From: Plantimonas leprariae | Lineage (GTDB): Bacteria; Pseudomonadota; Alphaproteobacteria; Rhizobiales; Rhizobiaceae | Length of the DNA: 64,000 nt | Assembly: GCF_008802405.1 (NCBI RefSeq) | Contig: NZ_VZDO01000005.1 | Coordinates: 268,021 to 332,020 of the forward strand | Reading direction: 5' to 3' | In this document: one piece after another, positions 18,940-26,947 of the stretch | Layout: each line of letters begins with the position of its first letter | Numbering within the stretch: the first letter of the stretch is position 1 | Made by a program: the position numbers and the translations under genes | Notes under the pieces: model-generated | The model's input: only the letters and a program-made list of their open reading frames with translations | What the model was told of the DNA's origin: nothing | The model's database searches: none

Positions 18940-20306
18940 GGCAACGCGGCTCCCGCGGGTTTCAGTTGGAGGGTCGCCGCCTCGTCGCCGGAGACGACGC
19001 GGAAGCGGGCGAGGAGCCGCAGGCCGACGACCGACAGAAAGGTCAGCATCCAGGTCGGGTCGTTGCGCTTCAGGAGGTAGCTTTCGAGGAAGGAGTTCAG
19101 CAGCATGAAGCCGAGCACCATCAGGAAGAAGTCGGCCAGCCGCTGGCTCTCCTCGCCCTCGCGGCAGCGCATGTAGTCCGCCATCGGCAGGACGAGCAGC
19201 ATCGCCGCCACTGGAATCAGCGCCGGCCAGCCGAGCGCGATCGCGACGTCGAGATAGCCGGAATGCGAGTTCACCGCGCCGCCGGGATCCCAGGAAAGCT
19301 CGAACGGCCGCTCGGCGTCGGTGACGATCGGCGTCGTCCAGAAGGACTCGAAGCCCCAGCCGGTCCACTGGCGCGGCTGCATCAGGTCGAGCGCGTAGCG
19401 CCAGAGGTCCATGCGGCCGGTGAAGGTCGTACCCGGCAGCACGAACTGCACCGCGTCGTTGAGAAGAGGCGAGATCGCGGCGCCGAGCGTCAGCGCCGCC
19501 ATCGCCGCGACGGCGGCGGCGAGAATCAGGCAGGGCAGGGAGCGGCCGCCGGACGCCCGGCCACCGATCACCAGAAGCGCCACCAGCGGCACGAGGCCCG
19601 CAGAGGTCTTCGAGCCAGTCTTCAGGACGAAAAGCGCGCTGAGAACGAGCACCAGCCAGCCGGCCCGCTTCGTGCCGCTGCGGACGAGGTAGAGGCCGGC
19701 GAAGAACAGCGCCGCCATCACCGGGCCGGCGACGTTCTTGTGGCTGTAGATGCCGCGCCAGAGGCCGGCATGCTCCGGCTCGTCGCCGGTGGCGCCGTGG
19801 ATCGCGGCGTCCGGCCAGAGGACGAGGCCGAGATAGGACAGGCCAAGGACGGCGAGGGCGGCGAAGACCAGGCTCGCGCGGAACGCTTTCGCCGTCGGCG
19901 GCAGGCAGATCGCGCCGGTCGCCGCGCACATCGCGAACAGCGAGAACAGGACCGCGCGGAGCGAGGCATCCGGCCAGTTCGACTGCGTCACGGAGAACAG
20001 CATCCAGCCCGCGACGACGAGCCAGGTCGGCCTCAGAAGCGCGAAGGCCGTGGCGCGATCGGTGAAGAGGACGTGACCGAGGAGCGCCAGCGCGCCGAGG
20101 AGGCCGTAGCCGAGCTGGTTGACGAGGTTGCCGCTGTCGGCGGTGGCCGGGCTCAAGGGTTGGAAAGGCGAGAAGGTGACGAGCAGCGCCGTGAGGATCA
20201 GCGCGCCGAACCCGGTCCGCAGCGCCGCGACGACGCTGTCGGACTTCGCGGCCGGCCGCTCCCGCGGCCCGGCCTCAGTTCTGCTCGGGGCGGCGATACT
20301 GCTCAT
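18936..20306 (-). CDS. O-antigen ligase/polymerase family membrane protein (Wzy/WaaL-like)
   Basis: This 456-residue protein has ten to twelve hydrophobic segments and a periplasmic loop with GLWRGIYSHKNVAG, the conserved SHKN/H block of the Wzy_C (O-antigen ligase) domain. A second conserved patch is GWGFESFW. Members either polymerise repeat units or ligate the finished chain; in a cluster with a flippase and a chain-length protein, polymerase is the more likely role. It overlaps the upstream GT2 gene by about 32 bases and the downstream acyltransferase by four. Confidence 0.87.
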   Translation of the reverse strand: MSSIAAPSRTEAGPRERPAAKSDSVVAALRTGFGALILTALLVTFSPFQPLSPATADSGNLVNQLGYGLLGALALLGHVLFTDRATAFALLRPTWLVVAGWMLFSVTQSNWPDASLRAVLFSLFAMCAATGAICLPPTAKAFRASLVFAALAVLGLSYLGLVLWPDAAIHGATGDEPEHAGLWRGIYSHKNVAGPVMAALFFAGLYLVRSGTKRAGWLVLVLSALFVLKTGSKTSAGLVPLVALLVIGGRASGGRSLPCLILAAAVAAMAALTLGAAISPLLNDAVQFVLPGTTFTGRMDLWRYALDLMQPRQWTGWGFESFWTTPIVTDAERPFELSWDPGGAVNSHSGYLDVAIALGWPALIPVAAMLLVLPMADYMRCREGEESQRLADFFLMVLGFMLLNSFLESYLLKRNDPTWMLTFLSVVGLRLLARFRVVSGDEAATLQLKPAGAALP

Positions 20307-21255
20307 TCACGCGGCCGAACTCGGCGAGGAACCTGCCGACGGCGACGTTCATCGGGTAGAGGCCGATGACCGCCGAACGGGTGCTGAGGCCGAGGCGCGC
20401 CGCGCGGAAGGGCGAGGCGAGAAGCAGGCAGGCGCTCTTCGCCAGCGTCTTCGTGCGGCCCTTGAAGCTGCCATCGGCCCGGTGCTCGATGATCGAGGAA
20501 AGCGCGCCGTTGCGCAGCGAGCGCGCCTGCAGCCAGGAGAATTCCGTGCGGCGCTCCGGCGTCGTCTCGTGCACCACGGCTTCTTGGCTCCAGGCGAAGC
20601 GGAAGCCGCGGCGCCGGGCTCTGGCGTAGAGGTCGCTGTCGCCGCCGCCGGTGAAGTTGAACACCGGGTCAAGGAAGGGTGCGCCCATCGCCTCCAGCAC
20701 GTGGCGGCGGAACGCGACGTTGCCGGACGAGTAGAGGATCGGCACCGGCCCGGTGCGGGCATAGGGCGGCGTGAACACCGGATGATGCGCCCAGAGGCTC
20801 GTCCCGGCGCCTTCGAAGACGGGAAGCTGCGGGCCACCGACGATGTCGGCCCCGGTCCGCTCGGCGGTCGCGACCAGACTCTCGAGCCAGTGCTCGCAGG
20901 CGCATTCGTCGTCGTCGATCGCGAGGAGGAACCGCGCCTCCGGGTATTCGGCAAGCGCCGTCGTCCAGCCGGCATTGTAGGCGTGGCAGTTGCCGCGCTC
21001 GCTCGCGAGCACGACGCGCCCGGGGAGGCGGCCGGCCGCGAAGAACGGGCTTGCCGCCGTTACGCCTTCGAGACGCTCGGCGTCGTTGTCGACCACGATC
21101 ACCGCGAACCGGCGACGGGTGCGCTGCCGCTCCAAGGATTCCAACGTCCGCAGGAGATGGTCCGGGCGGCGGAAGGTCGGCAGCGTCACCGCGCACTCGA
21201 CGGCCGTCTCGGGGCCACCGGCTGGGCGCGCTTCGATCGACATGGCCTCAATCAT
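20275..21255 (-). CDS. Glycosyltransferase family 2
   Basis: This protein of about 326 residues has a GT-A fold starting at AVTLPTFRRPDHLLRTLESL, a nucleotide-sugar site (FAVIVVDND), a metal-binding acidic motif (LLAIDDDECACEHWL), and an acceptor-side block (NFTGGGDSDLYARARRRG). It would add a sugar to the lipid-linked repeat unit at the cytoplasmic face. The start is uncertain: ATGs lie at 21309, 21255 and 21243. It heads the minus-strand polysaccharide operon and is divergent from a GT4 gene. Confidence 0.88.
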   Translation of the reverse strand: MIEAMSIEARPAGGPETAVECAVTLPTFRRPDHLLRTLESLERQRTRRRFAVIVVDNDAERLEGVTAASPFFAAGRLPGRVVLASERGNCHAYNAGWTTALAEYPEARFLLAIDDDECACEHWLESLVATAERTGADIVGGPQLPVFEGAGTSLWAHHPVFTPPYARTGPVPILYSSGNVAFRRHVLEAMGAPFLDPVFNFTGGGDSDLYARARRRGFRFAWSQEAVVHETTPERRTEFSWLQARSLRNGALSSIIEHRADGSFKGRTKTLAKSACLLLASPFRAARLGLSTRSAVIGLYPMNVAVGRFLAEFGRVNEQYRRPEQN

Positions 21256-21337
21256 CGGCGTTCCCGGCGATGGGACCGGACCTGTTCCGGCGCCGGCGGA
21301 TTGGAGCATGGACCCGTAAACAAACTCGGAACGGAGA

Positions 21338-21394
21338 AGCTATGGTTGTGTAATCGATCGCTAACCAATCTACAGGTTGTATCAAAATGCAACC
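21338..21394. promoter_or_regulatory. AT-rich control region between divergent polysaccharide operons
   Basis: The 21310-21465 interval is far richer in A+T than the flanks. It holds GGTTGTAT (21375-21382) and ATGCAACC (21387-21394), an 8-bp inverted repeat with one mismatch around a 4-nt loop, and a related GGTTGTGTAA at about 21343-21352. These may be operator copies for a regulator of the exopolysaccharide genes. Inference only. Confidence 0.4.
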
Positions 21395-21465
21395 GTCGCC
21401 TTTAGCCGGTCGGTTACGACTGAAATGCACGATGCTCCCGGGTTCAGCGCTGGCACGGTCCCGGA

Positions 21466-22713
21466 ATGCATCTCCTCTTCATCAGTTCGATGCTGCCGAC
21501 GGACGAGCCGCGGTCCGGCTTCGAGATCGCCAACCGGGCGATCGCCGACGAATACCGGCGGCAGGGCGTGCGCCTCAGCTTCGCCGGCTTCCGCCGGCCG
21601 GGCTCGCCCGTCCCGAAGCCGGGGGAGATCTCGCTCGGCGAACTCGTGCCGGAGAATGCCGGGGCGAGCCGCCGCCAGAAGGCCGCGTGGCTGGCGCGCT
21701 CCTTCGCGCTCGGCCTGCCGGTTTCCGCGGCGAAGCTCGCGACGATGGATGCCGAGACGCTCTGGAGCCGGCTGGCGGAGGCCGGGCCGGTCGACGGCTT
21801 CATCCTCAATTCCGTGCAGATGCCGGCGGCCTATCCGTTCCTGGCGGGCGCGAAGCCGTCGATCTTCGTCGCCCATAATGTCGAGCACCGCTCGGCGGGC
21901 GAGAACGCCGCGACCTCGCGTTCGGCGTTTCGCCGCTTCCTGTACCGCCGCGAGGCGGCGCTGCTCCGTAAAGTGGAGGAACGGGTCTGCCGCGAGGCCC
22001 GGATCGTCCATGCGCTCAGCGCCGACGATCTCGCCGGCCTCGGCGTCGACAGGAACCCGGCCGCCTTCGTCCTGCCGCTGTCGGTCGGGCGTCCCTCCAT
22101 CGGCGACGACGGCCTGCGCCGCCACGACATCGGCCTGATCGGCACCTGGAGCTGGGCGCCGAACCGGCTTGGCCTCGACTGGTTCCTCCGGGAAGTCGTG
22201 CCGTGGCTGCCGCAGGAGATCACCGTCGCCGTCGCCGGCAGCTTCGACGGTCGTCCGCCCCGCGTTCCCGCCAACGTCTCCGTGCTCGGCCGGGTGCCGG
22301 ACGCGCAAGCCTTCGTGCGCGCCTCGCGCGTCATCGCGCTCGCCTCGAAGGGTGGGACCGGCGTCCAGCTCAAGACCATCGAGGCGTTCGAGGAGGGCAT
22401 TCCCGCGGTCGCGACGCCGTCGGCGCTCCGCGGCGTCGCGACGATGCCGGGGAACGTCGCCGTCGCCGACGACGCCCGCGAGTTCGCCGCCGCCCTGATC
22501 GACGCCGTCGCCGGCGAGCGCGACGGGCGCGTCCGTCGCGGCGGCGGTCCTGCCTTCGCGCTGGCGCAGCGCCGCTCCCTTGCCGCCGCCGTGAAGGAAG
22601 CGGTCACGCGCCTCGCCACGATGGCCGAGTTCGAGCGTCCGCGGGGCCGCGAACGCCTGCCGCAGGTCTCGGTCTTCCCGGCGCTGCCCGAACCCGTGGT
22701 CGTCGGTTCGTGA
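21466..22713 (+). CDS. Glycosyltransferase family 4
   Basis: This 415-residue GT-B enzyme has N-terminal LLFISSMLPTDEPRSGFEIAN and PSIFVAHNVEHRSAG, and a C-terminal donor domain with IGLIGTWSWAPNRLGLDWFL, VSVLGRVPD and the GT4 block ALASKGGTGVQLKTIEAFEEGIPAVAT with the acidic residue of the EX7E region. It would transfer a sugar from an NDP-sugar to the growing repeat unit. The stop overlaps the GTG start of the next gene (GTGA). Confidence 0.9.
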   Translation: MHLLFISSMLPTDEPRSGFEIANRAIADEYRRQGVRLSFAGFRRPGSPVPKPGEISLGELVPENAGASRRQKAAWLARSFALGLPVSAAKLATMDAETLWSRLAEAGPVDGFILNSVQMPAAYPFLAGAKPSIFVAHNVEHRSAGENAATSRSAFRRFLYRREAALLRKVEERVCREARIVHALSADDLAGLGVDRNPAAFVLPLSVGRPSIGDDGLRRHDIGLIGTWSWAPNRLGLDWFLREVVPWLPQEITVAVAGSFDGRPPRVPANVSVLGRVPDAQAFVRASRVIALASKGGTGVQLKTIEAFEEGIPAVATPSALRGVATMPGNVAVADDAREFAAALIDAVAGERDGRVRRGGGPAFALAQRRSLAAAVKEAVTRLATMAEFERPRGRERLPQVSVFPALPEPVVVGS

Positions 22714-23519
22714 GCGCCGTCCGCAACCTCGCTTGGCCGATCGACGAGCCGGAGCGGCTCCCGATCCCGCTTCGTCAACTGCTGGACGTCGAGATCGCCG
22801 ACGTCGACCGGCGGACGATGATCGACGAGCTTCAGTCGCGCATCGACCGAGTGGAGTTCACGGCGCTCGCCTTCGCCAATGCTCATTGCGTCAACGTCGC
22901 CGCGACGAACGCCGAGTATCGCGCGACCCTCGCCGGCTTCACCGTGCTTGCGGACGGGATCGGCGTCGATCTCGCCGCCAAGCTGCATCACGGCCGGCCG
23001 TTTCCGGAAAACCTCAACGGCACCGACTTCGTGCCGGCGCTCCTGCGCGCGCTCGGCGGCCGGCGGCGCGTCGCGCTGCTCGGCGGCGCACCGGGCGTCG
23101 CGGAGGAGGCGGCCGCGAACCTGCAGCGCGCCCTGCCGCGCCACGAGTTCCGCGCCGTGTCGCACGGCTACTTCCGGCCCGGCCTCGAAACCGAGATCGT
23201 GCTGGCGCGCCTGCGCGACTTCTCGCCGGACATCACCCTCGTCGCGCTCGGCGTGCCGAAGCAGGAACTGTTCATCGCGGAGCACGTGACGATCCGCGAG
23301 ACGACGGTCGTGATCGCCGTCGGGGCGCTGTTCGACTTTCTTTCCGGCCGGGTGGCCCGCGCACCGCTCGCCTGGCGGCGCCTGCGGATGGAATGGCTGT
23401 TCCGCCTCATCGGCGAGCCCTCGCGCCTCTGGCGGCGCTACGTGCTCGGCAACCCGGTCTTCCTTTGGCGCGTCTTCGTCGGGCTCATGGCTCGCAAAAG
23501 CCGTCCGGCTGGCGGCTGA
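22710..23519 (+). CDS. WecG/TagA/CpsF family glycosyltransferase (GT26)
   Basis: This 269-residue protein matches the WecG/TagA/CpsF family: FANAHCVNVAATN, VLADGIGVDLAAKL, GTDFVPALL, VALLGGAPGVAE, ITLVALGVPKQELFI and AVGALFDFLSGRVARAP. These enzymes add the second sugar (for example N-acetylmannosamine type) to an undecaprenyl-linked sugar at the membrane. The start is GTG at 22710, in a GTGA overlap with the GT4 gene. It is six bases upstream of the DUF6492 gene. No initiating phosphoglycosyltransferase is seen in the window. Confidence 0.92.
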   Translation: MSAVRNLAWPIDEPERLPIPLRQLLDVEIADVDRRTMIDELQSRIDRVEFTALAFANAHCVNVAATNAEYRATLAGFTVLADGIGVDLAAKLHHGRPFPENLNGTDFVPALLRALGGRRRVALLGGAPGVAEEAAANLQRALPRHEFRAVSHGYFRPGLETEIVLARLRDFSPDITLVALGVPKQELFIAEHVTIRETTVVIAVGALFDFLSGRVARAPLAWRRLRMEWLFRLIGEPSRLWRRYVLGNPVFLWRVFVGLMARKSRPAGG

Positions 23520-23525
23520 CCAGCG

Positions 23526-24404
23526 ATGCGCACCGCGATCGTCACGGCGAGCTATCGGGGCGACTTCGAGCGCTGCCGCCTGCTGTGCGAAAGCATCGAC
23601 CGGCACGTCAGCGGCCATACGCGGCACGTGATCCTCGTCGAGGACCGGGATGTCGCCGCGTTCGTCGGGCTTGCGGGCCCGAAGCGCGAGATCGTCGGCG
23701 AGCGCGACCTCCTGCCGTTCTGGCTGCGTGCGTTCCCAGACCCGAAGAGCTTCGGCCGGCGCCGGGTCTGGCTGTCGCCGCTGGGGCCGCCGCTGCGCGG
23801 CTGGCACGTGCAGCAGTTGCGCCGCATCGCGGCCGCCGTGCGCATGCCGGAGGAGGTGATGATCTCCTGCGATTCCGACACCGTCTTCGTGAAGCCGTTC
23901 GACGTCGCCGCGATGCGCTCGGGGCGGGCGGCGCGCTTCTACCGCGCGGCGGGCCCCGCCCATTCCGTCCTGCCGCAGTTCGCCGCCGACCACCGGCGCT
24001 GGTGGGCGAAGTCCGGCGCGCTGCTCGGCATCGAGGCGAAGGGCGAGCCGGATGTCGGCTACATCGCGACCGGCATCGCCTGGCGCACCGACACGGTTCG
24101 CGCCATGACGGCGCGGATCGAGGCGGTGACGGGCCGCTCCTGGATCGCCGCGCTCGCCGGAACCCGCGCCCTGTCGGAATGCACGATCTACGGACGCTTC
24201 GTCGACGAGGTCGAGCGCCGGCCGGACGCGCATCTGCCAGCGGCGCGCTCGATCTGCCGCGTCTACTGGGCGGGCGGGGCGATGAGCGAGGCGAGCCTCC
24301 GCGACTTCGTCGGCGGGCTCGACCCGGCGGAGGTGGCGATCGGCGTCCAGTCCTTCACCGGCACCGATCCCGGCCTCATTCGCCGGGTTGCGGGGCTGGC
24401 GTAA
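23526..24404 (+). CDS. DUF6492-like GT-A family protein
   Basis: This 292-residue protein starts with a Rossmann-like strand (RTAIVTASYRGDFERCRLLCESI) and carries MISCDSDTVFVKPFD, a DXD-type metal site as in nucleotide-sugar transferases, plus SECTIYGRFVDE. It resembles the DUF6492 family, seen in polysaccharide clusters; the reaction is not established. Its tail overlaps the convergent flippase gene by 29 bases. Transfer of a sugar in the same pathway is inferred from fold and position. Confidence 0.75.
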   Translation: MRTAIVTASYRGDFERCRLLCESIDRHVSGHTRHVILVEDRDVAAFVGLAGPKREIVGERDLLPFWLRAFPDPKSFGRRRVWLSPLGPPLRGWHVQQLRRIAAAVRMPEEVMISCDSDTVFVKPFDVAAMRSGRAARFYRAAGPAHSVLPQFAADHRRWWAKSGALLGIEAKGEPDVGYIATGIAWRTDTVRAMTARIEAVTGRSWIAALAGTRALSECTIYGRFVDEVERRPDAHLPAARSICRVYWAGGAMSEASLRDFVGGLDPAEVAIGVQSFTGTDPGLIRRVAGLA

Positions 24405-25698
24405 GCGACGGTCCCGGCAGTTGCCGCTCCTGCAGGCGGCTCCAGTCGAGCGTGAAGTAGGTCGCGCTCGCCGACGCCAGCCAGAGCACGAAGAACAGCC
24501 CGTTGAGGCCGATGATCCAGGCGGTGCTCGCCGCATCGGCATGGCCGAGAATGACCACGAGCAGCCCGGCCTTCAGGAGCCCGACCAGCGCCAGGATCAG
24601 CGCGCGCGAGCCGGTCCGCCCGCGGGCGTAGAGGATCTCGCTGTGGTATTCGACGATGTTGCGGAAGGCCGGCACCATCAGCGCCGTCGCGACGAGCGGC
24701 GCGGCCCCCGCGACGTTGCGGCCGAGCGCGTTCGGCGCGATCCAGAGCAGGACGCCGATCGCCGCGAGGCCCGCGACGGAAACGGCCGCGATCGCGCCTT
24801 CGAACAGCCAGCGACGCCGCCAGGCCGCGAGCCATTCCGGCGCGCGCATCAGGCGCTGCACCATCATCGTGTTGAAGGCTCGGACAGGAAGCGCCGTCAG
24901 GTCGATCAGCCGCATCAGCATGGCGTAGAGCCCGGCGACGACCGGGCCGCCGATCGACAGGACGAGCAGCTTGTCGAGCTCCGACTGCAGGTAGAAGATG
25001 ATCTCGGCCGTCGCGACGCCCGCCGAATCCCGCCAGCGCGACAGGTAGAGGGCCGGCCGGAAGCGCAGATGAATGCGCGGATAGAACGCCGCGTAGGCCA
25101 CCAGCGCCGCGACGGCGTTGGCCGCCATATAGGCGAGCGACCACTCGATCAGCGCGCCGGAACCGATAAGCGCGAAGAGCACGGCGGCGACGGCGCGAAT
25201 CGCCGTCCCGACGATCACCATCACGGCGGCGCGGCCGAAGCGGCCGAGGCCGTTGTTGACGATGCAGGCGACTTCGAGCGGCCGCCAGAACAGCACCTCC
25301 GCCGCGATCACCGCCGCGAATGCGGCGAGCGTCATGTCGGGGCGGAAGACGAGGGCATAGAACCCGGCAGCCGCCAGCGCCACGACGGGCAGCGACAGGA
25401 GGAAGGCCGCGAAGAAGCCGGCGGTATAGGTGCCGACGAGCCGGCGCTTCACCGTCGCGGCGCGGTAGAGCGGCGAGACGAAGCCGAAGCCGGCGATGCG
25501 CGACAGCATGATGCCCGTCGCCGACGCGGTGGCGAACAAGCCGAAATCGCCGACCGAAAGGCTGTTGGCGACCGAGACGAAATAGGCAAGCGAAATCACC
25601 AGCCGCCCGGCGGAGCCGCCGACCAGATGGGCGAATGCCGTCAACTGGCTTAGCTCGAGCTTAAGTTTTCCGCCGAACAGTGCGTCCAAGCGCTTCAC
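24376..25698 (-). CDS. Polysaccharide flippase (Wzx/MOP family) membrane protein
   Basis: This 440-residue protein has about twelve hydrophobic segments and the N-terminal pattern of polysaccharide flippases (SVGDFGLFATASATGIMLSRIAGFG). It would flip the lipid-linked repeat unit to the periplasm. The start is GTG at 25698 (VKRLDALFGG); the frame stays open upstream but that part is Arg/Pro-rich and overlaps the GH10 gene. It is divergent from that gene with only 32 bases between the chosen starts, so their promoters must overlap each other or the coding ends. Confidence 0.83.
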   Translation of the reverse strand: MKRLDALFGGKLKLELSQLTAFAHLVGGSAGRLVISLAYFVSVANSLSVGDFGLFATASATGIMLSRIAGFGFVSPLYRAATVKRRLVGTYTAGFFAAFLLSLPVVALAAAGFYALVFRPDMTLAAFAAVIAAEVLFWRPLEVACIVNNGLGRFGRAAVMVIVGTAIRAVAAVLFALIGSGALIEWSLAYMAANAVAALVAYAAFYPRIHLRFRPALYLSRWRDSAGVATAEIIFYLQSELDKLLVLSIGGPVVAGLYAMLMRLIDLTALPVRAFNTMMVQRLMRAPEWLAAWRRRWLFEGAIAAVSVAGLAAIGVLLWIAPNALGRNVAGAAPLVATALMVPAFRNIVEYHSEILYARGRTGSRALILALVGLLKAGLLVVILGHADAASTAWIIGLNGLFFVLWLASASATYFTLDWSRLQERQLPGPSLTPAPQPGE

Positions 25699-25730
25699 GC
25701 CGTTCCGTTGCAGCCCGGTGGCCGAACCCG

Positions 25731-26846
25731 ATGACAACTTGCCGCACCCCAGCGAGCTTTGCAAAGCATGATTTGTTGGGGCGGCACGGTAGCGGCACGG
25801 GCTTAACGCGGCGTTCCCTGCTGGCAGGTGCGGCCTCTGCTGCGGTAGTCGCTTCCGGTCCCGCCTTCGCTGCCGCGCCGCGGCGAGTGCCGTTCGGCTC
25901 GGCCATTCAGGCCGAATATTTCGACGATGCCGGCTACCGGGCGCTGTTCCGCGACCACTGCGACATCGTCCTGCCGATGAACGAACTGAAGTTCGATCTG
26001 GTGCATCCCGAGCGGGAGGTTTTCGCCTTCGAGCCGGCCGACCGGCTGGTCGATTTCGCAACCGAAAACGGCAAGCGCTCGCGCGGCCATACCGTCGTCT
26101 GGTGGAACGGCGTGCCGCCCTGGCTGGCGGCGCTGAACGATCCGCGCGAGATCGAAACGGAACTGCGCCGGCACGTCGACGCCGTGGTCGGCCGCTATGC
26201 CGGGCGGCTGGAGAGCTGGGACGTCTGCAACGAGGTGGTCGCCCACGAGGCGCCCTACGACGCGCCGATGCGCGACTCGTTCTGGCAACGCGCGCTCGGC
26301 AGCCGCCACATCCCGATCGCCTTCCGGGCGGTCGCGGGCGCCGACCCGAAGGCGAAGCTCGTCCTCAACGACTACGACCTCGAATTTCGCGGCGAGCGCT
26401 ACGACCGACGCCGCGCGAGCATCGTCGAGATCGCCCGGCAGCTTCAGGACGCCGCGATCCGCATCGACGCCGTCGGCATCCAGGGGCACCTCTACGCCGA
26501 CCAGGCCGTCGACATCGAGGCGCTGGGTCGGTTCGGCGAGGCGCTGAAGCGGATGGGCATCGCGCTCATCGTCACGGAACTCGACGTGATCGACTGGAAG
26601 ATTTCTGGCGGCCCGGCGGGCCAGGATGCGGCGGCGGCGAAAAGCGTCGGCGACCTTCTCGAAGGCGTCTTCGCCGCCGGCCCGCCGCTCGCGGTGATCG
26701 CCTGGGGCATGACGGATCGCCATAGCTGGGTCGACGACGTGATGCCGCACGGCGACGGCACGCCGTCGCGTCCGCTCCCCTTCGACGCGACGGGCCGCCC
26801 GAAGCACTGGTTCAGGCTGATCGAGAAACGCTTGCGCGAAGGTTGA
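25731..26846 (+). CDS. Tat-exported glycoside hydrolase family 10 (endo-1,4-beta-xylanase-like)
   Basis: This 371-residue enzyme has a twin-arginine signal (TRRSLLAG then a hydrophobic stretch, cleavage near AFA/AA at about residue 47), so it folds before export. The GH10 barrel shows the acid/base Glu168 in WDVCNEVV, the nucleophile Glu283 in IVTELDV, NELKFD, and RGHTVVWWNGVPPWL. GH10 enzymes cut beta-1,4-xylan and similar glycans. It sits inside the exopolysaccharide locus just before the chain-length gene, which suggests trimming or turnover of the cell's own polymer instead of plant xylan use, though the latter is possible. Confidence 0.92.
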   Translation: MTTCRTPASFAKHDLLGRHGSGTGLTRRSLLAGAASAAVVASGPAFAAAPRRVPFGSAIQAEYFDDAGYRALFRDHCDIVLPMNELKFDLVHPEREVFAFEPADRLVDFATENGKRSRGHTVVWWNGVPPWLAALNDPREIETELRRHVDAVVGRYAGRLESWDVCNEVVAHEAPYDAPMRDSFWQRALGSRHIPIAFRAVAGADPKAKLVLNDYDLEFRGERYDRRRASIVEIARQLQDAAIRIDAVGIQGHLYADQAVDIEALGRFGEALKRMGIALIVTELDVIDWKISGGPAGQDAAAAKSVGDLLEGVFAAGPPLAVIAWGMTDRHSWVDDVMPHGDGTPSRPLPFDATGRPKHWFRLIEKRLREG

Positions 26847-26947
26847 GCCGGCGCCGCGCGGTTCGCGCGCTTACGGTTGGTTAAGGATATTTTCGGTTTT
26901 TCCGCCGACATTCGGGGGAAGCGGCCTCACTAGGGCACCCCTCCGGC

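Noticed and set aside
21831..24542. 903-codon minus-strand frame opposite three glycosyltransferase genes
   Set aside because: Low-complexity Arg/Ala/Asp-rich translation with no motif, opposite genes with clear motifs.
26870..26887. TTAA-like half sites before the chain-length gene as a CtrA box
   Set aside because: The spacing and second half do not match TTAA-N7-TTAA on either strand.
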